The position numbers and the translations under genes are program-made. From positions 169,768,053 through 169,832,052 of the forward strand of contig CM048552.1 of NCBI GenBank assembly GCA_026413225.1: a stretch of DNA of 64,000 bases. Direction: 5' to 3'. The stretch comes from Otis tarda (Eukaryota; Chordata; Aves; Otidiformes; Otididae). Under the pieces are notes generated by a model. The model worked only from the letters and a program-made list of their open reading frames with translations, ran no database searches and had not been told where the DNA came from. Position 1 is the stretch's first letter; every line of letters begins with the position of its first letter. Shown here piece by piece: positions 37,746 to 51,166 of this stretch.

Positions 37746-40050
37746 AACTGCAGTAACACAAATCCGCACAATTAGAGAGCTGAAGGCAAGAAACACTTAG
37801 GAGCAGTCTAGTACCCAAAGAGAAAGATTCAAAACCAGAAAAGCAACAACCCACATCAGCATGCTTTCAGGGGCTCACGAAACCCCTTTTTTTTTAGTAC
37901 ATTGGGTGTAACATTAGCACTCAGGGACATAGGGTACTCAGCGGGGAAAAATAAAGTTCCCTAGTGCTTTGACTACACATTTTCTATTTCAGCCGTAAGA
38001 CCTTTGGGAAGGAGCTCTATCTTATACACACAAAACTTTCTGCTAGTAAATAAAAGATGCAACCAAATTGCTTTCAGCTGAAAATTTGGGGAGAATATTT
38101 TTGATGAACAAAGTAACTGTAAAAGATTTTATGGTTTTGTTCTCACTCTCTCCTCATCCCTGCAATCTCATCACTCTTTCTTACTTTTGATTTTGCCAAT
38201 GAAGAAAGGGGAGAAAGAGAAAATAAAATAAAAATACAGAATCTATTTTATGACAAAATACCTGAAGCTTTTGTATATAACTTCCATTTAAGAAAAGTGC
38301 CAATGTTCATTTTTGTTTCAGCTAGAAAAAGAAAAATCACTTCAAACATGATTCCTTTGTGAAACACAAATGTTCGCATTACCATGAAAGAGATTTGCAA
38401 CTCTTTCAGTTCGGCTATTCTATTTATCTGTCAGTTTTAACTGATTAAAGGGGAATGAGAAAAGTGACCTAGCTTTTCTCTTCCTGCTATTCTTTCCCCC
38501 CTCATCTTGCTCAAACTAAACAACCTTGATGACCAAATGTAAGTCATAACTCAGTGAAATCGCTTGATGACTTGCATGCTGGTTGTTTTTGAGAAAGGAG
38601 TGAATAAAGGCTTCAGGACTTCATCGATTATGTGATCTGGTCTTATTGGCTAAAGTGTCTTTTCCAGTAATTTAGATAAATGTATCCTTCTGTGTAGTTG
38701 GTAGAGAACTCAGTACTTCTCTAATGCAGCGCTTCCCCACCTTCTGTGCAGATAACCACGGAAAAAGAAGGGATAAACCAGGCAGGTGGACAACAGAAAA
38801 GCTGAGAAAAGAGCAGTCATATATCAGAAAGTTATAGTATTCTCTAAGGAAGAACTACTCATAAAAAAAAAAACCCAAACAAACACATTCTCACTTCAGA
38901 AATTGTCATTCTACTACAAAATCTGTACGCTCATACAAATCCCATCATTTAGACTAAAATTTCCCTTTGCAGACTTCAGCTGTAGATGTCAGCATGCTGG
39001 CAAATTTCTTTATTCTCACTAGCAAATGTATCTCCTTAACCCTTTTCTCACCAGCGTACTGCGTGCTGTGTTGTTAGACAAGACAGATCCAAGTATAGCT
39101 AGGGTGCACGGCTGCTCCCCTCTTCCTCTTTCATGATCCCATGGGCTTTACTTGCTAGTGGTGGAAAGGCAAGTTCTTCATCCTTTATTTCTGCATGGTT
39201 GACCTTTCGCATTTAACTGTGTCTGCCTAGGAACCCACTAAGCCATGGTTTTGTTGGAACACAGTATCAGAGGTTAGTTCCAGTGTACAACAGTCGGCAG
39301 AGTGGAGTTCAGGACTTTTCTCTAAAAGCAGGACTTGAGCTGCCTTGACAAACTGAGCAATTTCTCAGCCAATGGTCTACTGAAGAGTCGGACTTCTTAA
39401 ATTACTTTCTCCTTTTCCAAGTGGTGCCCTTGCTTTGAAACGACTTTATAAATGGAGCAATAAGAGCAACAAATAGTTGTATTAGATTACCACTAGATAT
39501 TCTTTCTTCTTGTACGGATTTAACTCTGTTATTCTCACTGTATTTAATTTAGGCCAAGTTCTAATTAAACACTAGATTGTGCATTGCATTTCACTGCTTT
39601 GCCTGAAGAATCTTGTTTGCTCACACACTGTGTGGACTACGAATATTCAAATGTACAAATGTCTAATTACACACTGACAATATTTTATAGAAATGTGCAC
39701 AGTTACAATGAAAAAATCTCAACACTAGAGAGGTTTTGGACTGTGTTGCGCACAAAACACAACAGGACAGAGCAATGTAAGCAATGTCAATGACTCCTCC
39801 CACCATTTAAGTATCAGTGAGACAGGAAAAATTAGCGTTAATATGTATATTAATTACCTGCCTATGTAGCCACCTGAGTGACTGCTCATGAGAAGCAACG
39901 GTTTTTGCATCCAAGCTTTTCTAGTGGCACCACAAGGAAAAGGTACCCAAATGGCCTGAGGCATCTGAGCCACTCAGATCCGCTCTGTCACCTTTCTCCT
40001 TACCCGGTTACCTAGGTGTCTTTAGTCACAATAGTCAGTTATCCACACCT

Positions 40051-40082
40051 CATCTGAGTTAACAGTCATCTGAGTTAACAGT
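40051..40082. repeat. Exact 16-bp tandem duplication
   Basis: Two adjacent identical copies of CATCTGAGTTAACAGT. A slippage product with no evident function. Confidence 0.9.
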
Positions 40083-43000
40083 AAAGCACAAAGTGAATTT
40101 TGTAGAATCGCTAGAGTTTAAGTTAAGAAAATCTATGAAGAGGAACCATGGCTTGAAAGTGGTTTGAATTTTTTTGCAGTTATTTAAGCAATACATTCCT
40201 TTAATACCTTAAACAATATTAGGGATTTTTTTTCCTAAAACTGACATTTATTATGAATGTTTCTTGAGTATACACTGTTTTATTTTTTATAAAATGAAAT
40301 ATCAAGCTTTGCTTCGCATTTATTATTAATGCAAGATACACGAACCTCTCTTAAAATTGTTGTATCAGGTGATATTTTCAGGTGCAATTGTTTTGTTTTG
40401 CAGATGCTGTTTCAAGCCAGTGAGAGGGAGATAATGTTTCCCTGACAGTCCACAGGATGCTATCTCAACAGGGAGCTGGATGCATACCTATATTTCATAA
40501 TAAGTGCTCATCTATAGACTCCATTCCACAGTGCCCTGCCTCTAGTGCCACAAAACTGCATTCACTCACATATTCCAATCTCTACCTTCATGCTTTTCTA
40601 TATGTATGCAATCATACACATCCCCATTATGCTCCCTTCACTTGCAAACAGAGGTCAGAAAACACACTGGAGTGTGCTTTTAAAGACTGGATATAGGCAC
40701 TACTGGTGGTGGTACAGCACATCTGGAAAGAAAAGTTGGAGCTGGGATGCTGGGATGCCGTGCTGCCTATGGAACAGTGAAGTGCTGAGCTCTTTAGAAA
40801 AAGCTGTCTAGAGAAATGTAAGTCCTAAACAAGGAGACAATCTCCACTGGAAAAACCACCCTCACTGCCGTCAGTGGAATATGTACTTTTGAAAAGTGGC
40901 CCACAGCTACACCTACATTTGAGAAGCAACGCCAGTGAATTTGAATTGCCACTGTCTTGCTGGATGCATTATGAAGTGTGTTCTTTTTAAATTTTTTTAA
41001 ATTTTTTTTTCTTTTTAGTTAACTGCATTTGATTTGGGAGTTGTTTTAATTTCTGCAAGACAGTGCCCTATTTGCACTTAGCACAGGCATTTGAGCTTGG
41101 ATCTCTTTAAGTAAAGCAGGAACGGGCTTGCTGGGAAGATCACGAGGGCTTCTCCAGTCCCTCATCTGAAAAGCCCAGAAACCTCACATTTACATCAGTG
41201 CCTAGGAGTACTTACTCCTTCTATGTATTAATGCACAAAGATAGGCACTTCCAAAGGATCATTCACCTCTTGAGTTGCATGTCTCTCTGCACTTACGATA
41301 TAGGTGATTACTCCTAACCCAGGTGCTCTACTGGAAAACTCACAGGTAGCTGTGAGTTGAATCTGAACCAAACAATAGCTCTGCTGCTGTTTGTAAGATA
41401 TACTACTACTATACTATACATATTCCTCTGTATGAGGAAGAACATCCGAAGAAATTAATAGTTACTGGGTGATGTATAGAGAAAATATAAGATATTTGTT
41501 TTCTTTTTACTATCTGGTTATTCAAATGAGTTACAGATGTATTATGTATCTTTTTCTTTAAATAAAATATTTTTTTAATAGTGAATAACTTAGTGTGTTT
41601 TGGCAGATATGTCTTGCTTTTTTGGATCTAAAAAACAAATATTCTTTAAGTCTGATAAGGGCAAAATTTTTATGCTTGTATTTTTATTATCGTTACATCT
41701 CAACATATATTGACACCATTAGATTTTCTCTATGTTTCAAAATACTAGCAATGGGACCTAACATTTAACCTCTATGTTAGAAAAGCTAAAAAAAAATCCA
41801 TACACCAGGAGTTGCTGCTTATCTCTTATTAGACTGATCAGCGAACAAAAACCCAAACAAAACAAAAATGACTGAGCTGGCATCATATGTTTAATGGATG
41901 TGGAATGAATGTGAAAGCTGCTGTAAATACCCATTCATGAAATCCTTCTCTGAGGTCAGAGGCAATGCCGTCTGTCATGTCTTGAAAGAGAAGTTAAGTA
42001 TCCCTGCTGATGATTCAGACATTGAACCGATGACAGGGATTCATAAGAAGAGGATATAGAACTCATTTAAATCAGTGGGTACTTTGCCTGTATCTGAACA
42101 GCAGGATTGAGAGAGCAGGAAAATAATTATGTAATAAGACAGAGAAAATTGTTCAAGGGAAGTCAATGCCAGAATATGCCAACCCTCTGCTATTAGCTGC
42201 TAATTTTAAAAGGGACTTTTAAGCTGAAATATACCTGTGTGGAAGAGTTTTCTGAAAGCCATATCCAAGCTGCAGTGGGTAGGCAGCTAATTTTTCCGTG
42301 TAATATTATCTGAAGTGTGGAGGATACTGACACGATATAGAAACACAAAAGACAGCACATGACCACAGTATTGGTTTCAGTGAGTTCAGTACCATCTACA
42401 GACACCACATTAGGTAATGAGTTCCAGTAGAAAAGTCCAGTCAAGCTGCTTGTGCCATTTCCCTACCTAAATATTTTATATATTAAAGTATCACTGGGAC
42501 CCAAACAATGAAATTATAACTAGAAAGCACGATTCTCTGTTTAGTGCCTAATACACTCCATTGGCTGGAGTTTGCAGCGTAGAAAGAGAAAAAGAGAGCA
42601 CTGAGCTGAGATAGTTATAAAATACATTCATATGCTGTATTCTCTGATTTTTGCCACCAAACTAAGCATGTAGCAGAGCCATGTGACTTTTTGGGTGTGC
42701 GTGACAGCCTCTAAAGATTTCTCAACACTATTGCATGTGAAAAATGCAAGAAATATATTTTCTAGCTAAAATATCTAGGGATAAACTAACACACTCTCCA
42801 CTTTAAGTCAAATAGGGAAATGTATTTTGTTAATATTTGTGCTATCAGTACCATTTAGAGGTGCCTATAAATAACAACAGGCATCTGAAAGGACTAGCTC
42901 CTATCCCAGGATGCTTTTAAGTCAGTAGACTCAAAGTATTAAGGAAAGAAATGCCAGTAGAGAAAATTAACTCTATAATTGACAAAATATGTTAATCTAG

Positions 43001-45198
43001 TGATAGAAGTTTCAAAAAGAAGATGGAACAAACAGGATGAAGATTTTGCTTTTATACGTGCTCCAAACTTGTATTTAATACTAAAGAACCACATAGTGCA
43101 CATTATAGACAGCTGCATCCTGTACTGCTGTAATCCATACCAAATACAAGAGAAAAAAAATTACTTTTAAAACACAAAATCACAAAGAATACATCAATGA
43201 GTGTTTACCTTTGTTTTCCTTTTTCAAAACATCTTAAAGATTCCTAAGGAATCTTAGCTGCCTGGGTCAGTTTGAGCGAAAAATAATTTAAGACTTCTGA
43301 AAATGTTAATATAGGTGCTAAAATTTATTTTGTTAATTGCTGGAATAATCAATAACTAATTTTCATTCTAAACTAGGTCCTTCATGTGTCTTAAATAACC
43401 CCATGGAAGATATTTTACATCTCAATAACAACCCTTAACAGTGTCATGTCATTAAAATCCAAACTAAATCTCAATAATGTAGGTTAGTGACCAGTAAAGG
43501 ACTTATTACCTGGGTCAAGTCCTCGGGGGTTGTGGTGGGCCAACTGGTGAAAGCCTTCCTGTGTGTGGTTCTTACTCCAAAATATGAGCATAGTATCCCA
43601 TAGGAATGATCCCATTATTTGGTGCTATGTCATTTTCTAAATGGTTATACATTACACCTATTTCAGGAACAGATTCATAACACGAAGGTCAACCAAGCAT
43701 AACAAACCAAACCAAAAAAACAAGAACAAAAAAAACCAAAACAGACATCAGAGTAATATGCAGTAGAGAGCTTTAAAAATAAACAAATAAATATGGCTCT
43801 GAAAGCTTACATGGAGTTTCACCTCGCTTTCATTAAAATGTTTCTGTGTAAGATGGTAATTAGCAGAAATGGGAAGTAAAAGTATATTAGCCTATGTACT
43901 AGCTAGGAACAGAGAAAGGCATAACTATTTTAAGATGCATTTTTAACAATGCTTTTGTGATACCAATACACTTGCTGATGATATTGAAATTTTTATGTTA
44001 ATTAAACAACCCCTAACCACTCAGTACATCTCAGATATATACACTTTGTAATTACCTCCATTATTGAAATAGCTAGCTTGATTTATCCTTGCCACAGTAA
44101 CATTCTAGCTTCTGTTATTTTTGTCTTTAGAAAAACATAGGTCCCAGTGAGGGAATATAAAACTATTACTGTAAATTAAATATTAAAGCTAACTTATTTT
44201 TGCATAAGAACACTGTCAAATAATGGTGATAACTGTTCCTAAGAAATGAACTTTTTTTTGCCTTTTTTGGAACACAAATTAAAATCTCATTTTCGGTTCT
44301 TTTGTAAATTCCGTATACTTAGCATGTATAGCTTTACTGATGGCAGTAGCTTAACAGGGAGCTATTATAGTCTTAGCCTAGCGATTAAGAAATACAACAT
44401 TTGTTGAAGAGCTAGGCCTTTTAGTCTAGAATGGATTATCACTTGATCCTTCCTTAAGCATTTTTATACAGGAGTGCATTATCCTTGGAGCCACCCTGGG
44501 CTCCATGCCTCATTAACCTGGGTGTTAGATAAATCAAAGGCAGCCAGAGACGAAGATAAGCAAACTGCAGGCCAGCAAGACGATGATGTATGGATCCAGG
44601 AGGCTAATAGGAAAGTATTGACAGGAAAATGGTGTGCTTATCCTGCAATCACTGCATATTGCAATGAGAGCTCCCAAAAGCAGATGGGATACACTTCAGG
44701 GAATGCAGGAGTAGGAGACTGTTAGGCAGAAATGGATCCTCACATCTTAAATTCTAACAAGAACTTTGTTTCTTTGCGGCTGCGCTTCAGGCACAGCAGA
44801 AAGGGTAGTAATCAGGCAGTGGCAAATTCTAAAAAGTTAATTCATTGTAGGAGTAAACATTATTATAATTTTAAGATTGCAATATAACCATCAAAGCTGA
44901 ATTTTGCCTATGTCAAACATTAAAACAAATATGCTTTGCAGAGACAATACACAGAACAACAATTCCATATGCTCAGAAAAAGTATTTAGCACTCAGAAAA
45001 CCTTACAAAGCCTTCTGCAGAAAACAATGTTTCAGCTGTTAATACCTTTCCAATCAGGAAGGCAGCGTGATCAACAAAAATTCTTGCAAAACAGGGCACA
45101 TTCTGTGATTTCCCCTTGTGCTTTTTTTTCCCCTTCAGTTCCAAGGGTAACATTTTCCAGAGGATCTAAGTGACTTGTAAATCTTAACCACAAATTAC

Positions 45199-45463
45199 CT
45201 CTTAGGTCCAGTAAGTGATCCACTTCCACTAGCTGGAAATGATGAAAAGTTCTCCAAGCTTTGTCAGGCCTGCCGTTGTCTCTCTGGGGTTTCTTTTCCA
45301 AAACTTGGCTCACTAGATTAATTTTAGAAACGAGGGAGAGAGTTTTGGGTTTTGGAGGGTTTTTGTCAGATTTGGGGGGTTTTAGTGCAGATTCATTAAT
45401 AACTGAATTAAGGGAAAGACCATCATTAAATTTTGGATGGATCTCAGTGAGATCATACAGATC
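45199..45463 (-). CDS. Candidate internal coding exon, unrecognised protein
   Basis: On the minus strand a 265-base segment is preceded by a good acceptor (AGCTTTATTTTCCAG) and ends at a donor (AAGAG followed by GTAATTTG). One frame is open throughout: it starts in phase 0 with D-L-Y-D-L-T-E-I-H-P-K-F-N and ends one base into a codon after D-H-L-L-D-L-R. The peptide has no Cys, has a Lys/Pro-rich middle (K-P-P-K-S-D-K-N-P-P-K-P-K) and polar helices. This composition differs from chance open frames in the window, which are rich in Cys, Phe and Leu. No domain or family was recognised. Its end phase matches the candidate at 19431-19500. A chance open frame with splice-like edges remains possible. 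Confidence 0.3.
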
Positions 45464-48400
45464 CTGGAAAATAAAGCTGGGGTTAACATGATTCATTCTC
45501 ATTATCTATTTCTGTTGACTGTGGTGTTTTCTAAGATCTTTTATCTTAAATGTACATAACTGCTCTTTCAAAATAGCAGGTATACTCCTAAATCATTACC
45601 TCATCTTAAAATCATAATTTACTATGCTATCTTTCTTTTCCTTTCTGTATTTTGAATATCAGCCTACCAGTCTGAAATTCATATTCCTGTGGACTCCACT
45701 GGGAGCAGGATCAAACTCCAGGCCTACATACTGAACAGAATTGGTCTTATTTTCCCCAGTGTTGTGACTCACTGGGGACAAGGGACAGGATGAAGAGCAC
45801 CCAGCAGCATTCTGATAACAGTAAATAGCCTAAACTTAGAGTTATGCTAAATTTGACACACAAAAACTGAGGCTATTTTAGACAGCCTGGTCTGATGAGC
45901 TAGACTTCTCAAAGCTCAACAACAGCTGGTGCTCAAAAAATGAATGTGCAATGAAGGAAGGTGCTGCTCATAGAGCTCCTGTGCCTCTTGCTGCAGAAGT
46001 GGGAAGGGACATAGGCAGGAAATGAATCAAGTGATAGTGGGAACGGATTCATGATGTCACAGTTGGTAGAGATGAGCAGCACCCTAGAGGGCTGCACTCT
46101 CTCTGTTTCTGCCATAGATGCCAACCATGTCTCAGAACATAGTTTTTCTCCAATTCTCACCTTTTCAGTAGATACCATTGATACAGGGAATTAACTGTCT
46201 GCATATTGCTTGATTTAGGAGACTAACTGTCTGTTAAACAATGCCTAACAATCCTGTTTGCCTTGAAACTCACTTAAGCTTATCAGGGACTGGTATTTTT
46301 CAAGAAACTGGTATTTGTCAAGGACTAATATGTCTAGCAAAGGATGGAATTTTAGTTCCACCACAAATTCGGTCAGAAGTCAGGAAACTGCTGAAATCAC
46401 CAAGTGAAAGGAGAGCATGGGTGAACGACTAAAGTTCATCTAGACCCCTGAAGAAGTAAATGACCACCAGAGACAGATCTGAAATGCTAACACAAGCGGT
46501 TTTTTTAATAACCCCACCTCACTTATGCATATGTATGTCTGTATTGTGCAATCCTATGAATATGTATACCTGCACCATATAAATTTTTGGTAAAATGTGC
46601 TGTCGGTGTGCGTGCTTTTGGAGGAGCGATCTCCCACACACCTGGCGCCGAATAAACATGCCTGCTTTATAATTCTCTCCAAGTTGTAGAGTTTGATCCA
46701 CGCATCACCTTGAACAGAAGCGCGGTCAACATAGGTGAACAAATGGAGAGAAGGGAAACTCTGAAAGTAACTATCACTTCCTTGTTTCAGGTTGCTCACC
46801 CCAATATGCCTGGGGCTTGATGCACTGAGGTGCTTAACAAAGGGAAATTTAGAAGGAGAGAAGACGCTTCTGTCCTGTTAGCCCAGTGTGATCCGTATAT
46901 AATATCACTATAGTGTATGGATTCAGATTTGCCTTTGGCACTCCTAGGCAGAACCTCAAATTAATGGGAACTTACATACTTTTCCTTTAGTGTGTTGCGA
47001 GAGTTTTCCTTCCTCTGTATTCATCCTTTGTGTTTCTCCTTTCCTACAGCCTACATCCAGCCCCTCTTCTAAAATCTCACCTGGCTCCATGGACTGCTGC
47101 CTCCTCCTCACTCATAATCCAAGATAAACTGCTCCTGTCTCTTTTCATACAATCTTGGCATCCCGACGGAAAAGGATGAGAACAACTGTGAGGTAGCTTC
47201 TCCATGTTTGCTACTCGTGCTTGGCTGGCACCGTGGACAGACAGACAAAATGGAAAAGCTTTGTTAACACGCTCAGGGAGCTCTGTGAACACAAAGCTTG
47301 TCTGGGTGCCTGCTATTGGTCCCTGAAGTGAGGAGCTCCATGGGGGCTCTAGAAACCTATAGACAGCCCTTAGTGCTGACTTCAAACATTAGTCTCCTTG
47401 CCCAACAAATCTCTACTAAGCAAGAGAAAAGAAAAAAAAGAAACCCATGGATTTACAATTTGGCTGAGTTTGGGGAGATTTTGAATAGGGATAGTGAATA
47501 AGCATTATCTATAGTTTCAGCAACATCTCTCTTTTCTAAGATGCTAGACCTTTTAAACAGAAGGTTGTACAAATAAAATTTCTAGCAAATACTATTTTTT
47601 TATCATCAAACCTAGTCCCAAAAAAATGCTGAACAGTCTTTGCTGATTATTTTTTTCTAAAACAATTTTGTTTCAGGCAAAAACATAGCATATAAAATTA
47701 CAGTCCAAACAGTCAAAGAGCAACAGAGTTAAAGCCAACTGAGAAAAGAGTCTTATAAAGGAAAATAGCACAGAGCTTAACCTATATGGTCATGAGAGCT
47801 CCACCTTGAACTATTGTAAATACTCTGCCTTGAAAGAACGATGGAGCTTTTGAAATTAGTTTCTTTTTACTTGGCTATTCTGAAACAATGGTTAAAGGAA
47901 ATATCAGAGTGCAGAATAGCTCTGAGCCACAATAGAAAAAAAAAGACATAAATAAACTATTTTGTAATTCTGAAGCTTTAAGTAGTAACATTCAAGTACT
48001 ACAGAATTTATACTTTTTTTTTGGTTCTTCTTCCATCTGCTCTCTCATTCCCCCTCTCCCTCCCACAGAATACATAACTGCTAAATTGGTGATATGTACC
48101 AAACTCTGACAGTTCAGGAGTTTCCTCCTCATATTCCAGAAATGCCTTTGCAATTTTCATCCAGAGGAATATCAGATGTCTTTTCTGCTATATAAGAAAG
48201 CCCTCTTTTGTGTGACAAAGTGTTGTGTAGTGCCTTCTATTAAGCTTGGGCATTGCATAATGGGACAAATCAAATCTTACAGAAATACAGTATTGCAGAT
48301 ACAGTTACACTTACAGGTCCAGTAATAGTTATGATTAGATATTAAAGGACCTTGGTACACCACAGCTCCTATTGCTTTTATTTGAGACACTGGATTCTGA

Positions 48401-48999
48401 TCAGTTTTGGAAACTTGACTGACATCTATTGAGTTGATTAATCAGAAGTTATGTTTTTTAGAAAATCTGGCCTCAATGGGGATTCTAGTCATACACTTTT
48501 GAAAAGAGATCTCTTGAGCTTTGCATTACACATCATTATTATTCCAAGAACTAACATAATATCAAAACAGAACTTCCTAAAATACATTCAATGATACTGT
48601 TATGCTAGGTCGTGTAATACTGCAAACGTCCTCCTCTGGAAGGACACACAGACCATTTGTCTAAGTTAGATACATTTAGAAACCAAGTCGACCTTCAAAT
48701 TTACCTGAGATGCTAAACAGAAACTCACTATATAACATGTGCTTTAGAAAACCTCCAGTCAAGCCTTTATACTAGTGATAGCAATGCAAATCATACCACT
48801 TTCAAAAGACCATGCTTAATAAATTAAAAGACAGTCTTACTCACCTACTTACTCACTTCTCAGTCAGCACGAGTCAATTCCCTGACCGATTTACTAAAAC
48901 ACTGCTTACTTTTTTGTTATCATCATTGATAGCAAAAAAAAACCTAACAAGTGCATTTTGCTGCTCAACTGGTGGCTAGACAATTTTGCAAGGCTTAAT

Positions 49000-49077
49000 T
49001 ATATATATATAGTGCATGTGTGTATATATATATTGTGTGTGTATATATATGTATGCATGCATGTGTATATATATATT
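49000..49077. repeat. TA/TG-rich microsatellite cluster
   Basis: Alternating (TA)n and (TG)n runs with GCATGC words over about 78 bases. It is an alternating purine-pyrimidine tract that is likely length-variable. Confidence 0.8.
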
Positions 49078-49296
49078 TCTAACAGTAATTTTGAGCGTGA
49101 ACAGGACATTCTGAACATTTCCCCCCTTGAAAAACGAAATAAAATAAAATAACCTAAGCACAGCCAGGATGCTCTGCATTTTCCAATGGCCTCTTCGCTT
49201 TTGATTTGTTTGTACCACTTTATCTGGTCCCCTACACAATCCCAGGGAAAGGTTTGATTAATGCCCACCCTAAGCAGTACGAGGAGCTGTGGCAGG

Positions 49297-49460
49297 CAAG
49301 TCGTTGTTCGGAAGAGCTGCGGGTACTCGGATGGCGCCCCGGCGGTGGCGGTGCCTTTAACGCCTCTCTTGGGGTCTGCCCGTTATCTGCCTGCCCCCGC
49401 GGCAGGCAGCTGCGCTTGCCGATGGCCTGATGGACTGGCTGGTGTACCTGGGGACGCGGG
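49297..49460. other. CpG-dense GC-rich patch
   Basis: About 16 CpG dinucleotides occur in roughly 160 bases, in a window where CpG is otherwise scarce. The patch has words such as GGCGCCCCGGCGGTGGCGG and CCCCGCGGC. No repeat family or domain was recognised. Open frames across it on both strands are rich in Ala, Pro, Gly and Arg, as any GC-rich sequence would be. It could be a small unmethylated regulatory element or promoter, or an inserted GC-rich piece. A promoter is not shown by sequence alone. Confidence 0.4.
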
Positions 49461-50625
49461 CAGGGTGCATCCATTACTCATTTGTGACAATAACCAATCG
49501 AGGAAGATGTAGAACTCAATTCCGGCAGAAAGACCCATCATGTCGGAGTCAGGAGGTTATCGCTGTGGGACCTGCACCTTGCTCCTTACCCCTCTTATCG
49601 AGGGCTTTACAGACTCTGCTGGAGCAGCATCTTGTAAAGCTGAGGGCTGCAGATCTGGGGCCCAGATTAGCGTGCATCTTCCTAAATGCTACAACATTTA
49701 ATTAAAAAGTAGATGTTAGTCAAATTGTTACTGGCTGAGAAGATGCTTTTGGTAAACAGGAGGCAAAAGCTAAAGGTTTTTGCCACAGAAGGAGGTAGCA
49801 AAGAATTTCCTTATATCATGCCTTTGTGGAAAATGACATGTTTCCCTCTGTTCTCATTTCAAAGTGAAACTTTGTACAAGAGACTGGCACAATAGCAAAT
49901 CCAACCTGTAATGCTTGTTAATACAAACAAGATTGTGTGATTCAGGACAGCATAAAGACCTTAGCACTTGAAAAATTACAAGGGACACAGCTTTTGATAA
50001 TGCACAGATGTTGTTTGATGGCTGTCTATTCACATTTAAATGTTCTGAGAAAGATTCTGTCCTTTAAAGAGAAAATACTAAGAAAAACTCAGGAAAGATC
50101 TTCAGGCTACGTGCAATGTGAGAAATTGAAAACTCACTTAATGATTTACAGCCTTTTCTCTAACTATTTTGATCCAAGGAGGATCCAGGTGACATTTTTA
50201 GGTACATTTATTGTTTAAAACAACTCAAATTTCTGAAAAAGCAGATAGAAATAGTAGTTATTTATCATTAATGCCTTAAATTATATTTAGGAAGCTAACA
50301 ATCTATCATACAGACCACAGATTCTGGCAGTATCTTAGCAAACTGTATGTGAACTGGAATTAGAAAGAAATAGATTTTATAATGGTTTTAACAAAGAGAG
50401 AAAGTGCTGGTTTAACTGTGTAAAATACTAGTAGATGAAGTCACTATCTATATCACTAGAATACAGTGTGAGATTTTAATTTTATTACTATAAAAAAACA
50501 ATCCTATTCACTTAAGGATAAATCATTAAATATAATATAAACAGCATTCAAAAATAATCTGTAATCTGTTGTACACCTTCTTAGAAAATTTATAGCATAT
50601 TTTTAAACTGGGATAAATCAGGAGA

Positions 50626-50655
50626 TTCATAGAATAGAATCATAGAATATTTAAG
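50626..50655 (-). repeat. CR1-like 3' terminal tip
   Basis: The words ATTCATAGAATAGAATCATAGAAT followed by ATTTAAG resemble the reverse of the CR1 terminal repeat with the first bases of the body. No further CR1 sequence follows. It may be a minimal CR1 insertion or a chance match. Confidence 0.4.
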
Positions 50656-51141
50656 TGTAAACCTGACAATTTTATGCATCTATCTCCATTTATAACTACT
50701 TTCTTTTGGAAAGTAGTCCATGATATATGAATAGCATTTTAGCAGAGCTCATGTAAGTATGCTTTCCTCTGTATTTTTCCCAGGTTTATTAACATATTTT
50801 AATCTTTTTTCAGCATTTCCAATGTGGACTTTAGCAAATATTAATTATTCAACAGCATCAAAAGCCCTGTAAAGGTAGGATGAGAATAGAGATAGTGGTA
50901 AAGAACTTTCCACTTTGCAGCCCTAGAATAAAATCAGCCAAAGCAAAATTATACTGCATCTGAAGAATTAAATCAGGAGAAGCAAGACTTAGAGAAATAT
51001 TCAGAGCAGGGGGAATAAGAGCATCCTTGGGATGGTGAGAGGCAAAGAGGAGGCAAATAAACTAGAAACTGGAAATTAGCAGAGCCAAACAAGAGCTTTG
51101 AGTATTGAAAACCAATATTTGCATGAACAGAGAGAAGCTTG

Positions 51142-51166
51142 AAAAAAAAAAAAAAAAAAAAAAAAA
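51142..51166. repeat. A25 homopolymer
   Basis: An uninterrupted run of 25 A followed by GAAAG-rich sequence. No processed pseudogene or SINE was recognised upstream that would make it a retroposed tail. Confidence 0.9.

Larger units (their letters stand above)
35699..45198. other. AT-rich non-coding stretch, mostly unique
   Basis: No gene was recognised. Short tandem duplications lie at 37088-37135 and 40051-40082, and a tRNA-like segment at 37680-37745. A/CAAA-rich low-complexity sequence occurs around 43700-43745. Open frames are short and without domains. Confidence 0.5.

Noticed and set aside
47077..47120. Possible first coding exon on the minus strand (ATG, acidic start, GTGAGA donor)
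   Set aside because: The short peptide M-S-E-E-E-A-A-V-H-G-A looked plausible, but the phase at its donor does not fit the 45 kb candidate and nothing else supports it.
51000..51166. Processed pseudogene or SINE ending in the A25 tract
   Set aside because: No recognisable transcript-like sequence, Pol III box or flanking duplication upstream of the homopolymer.
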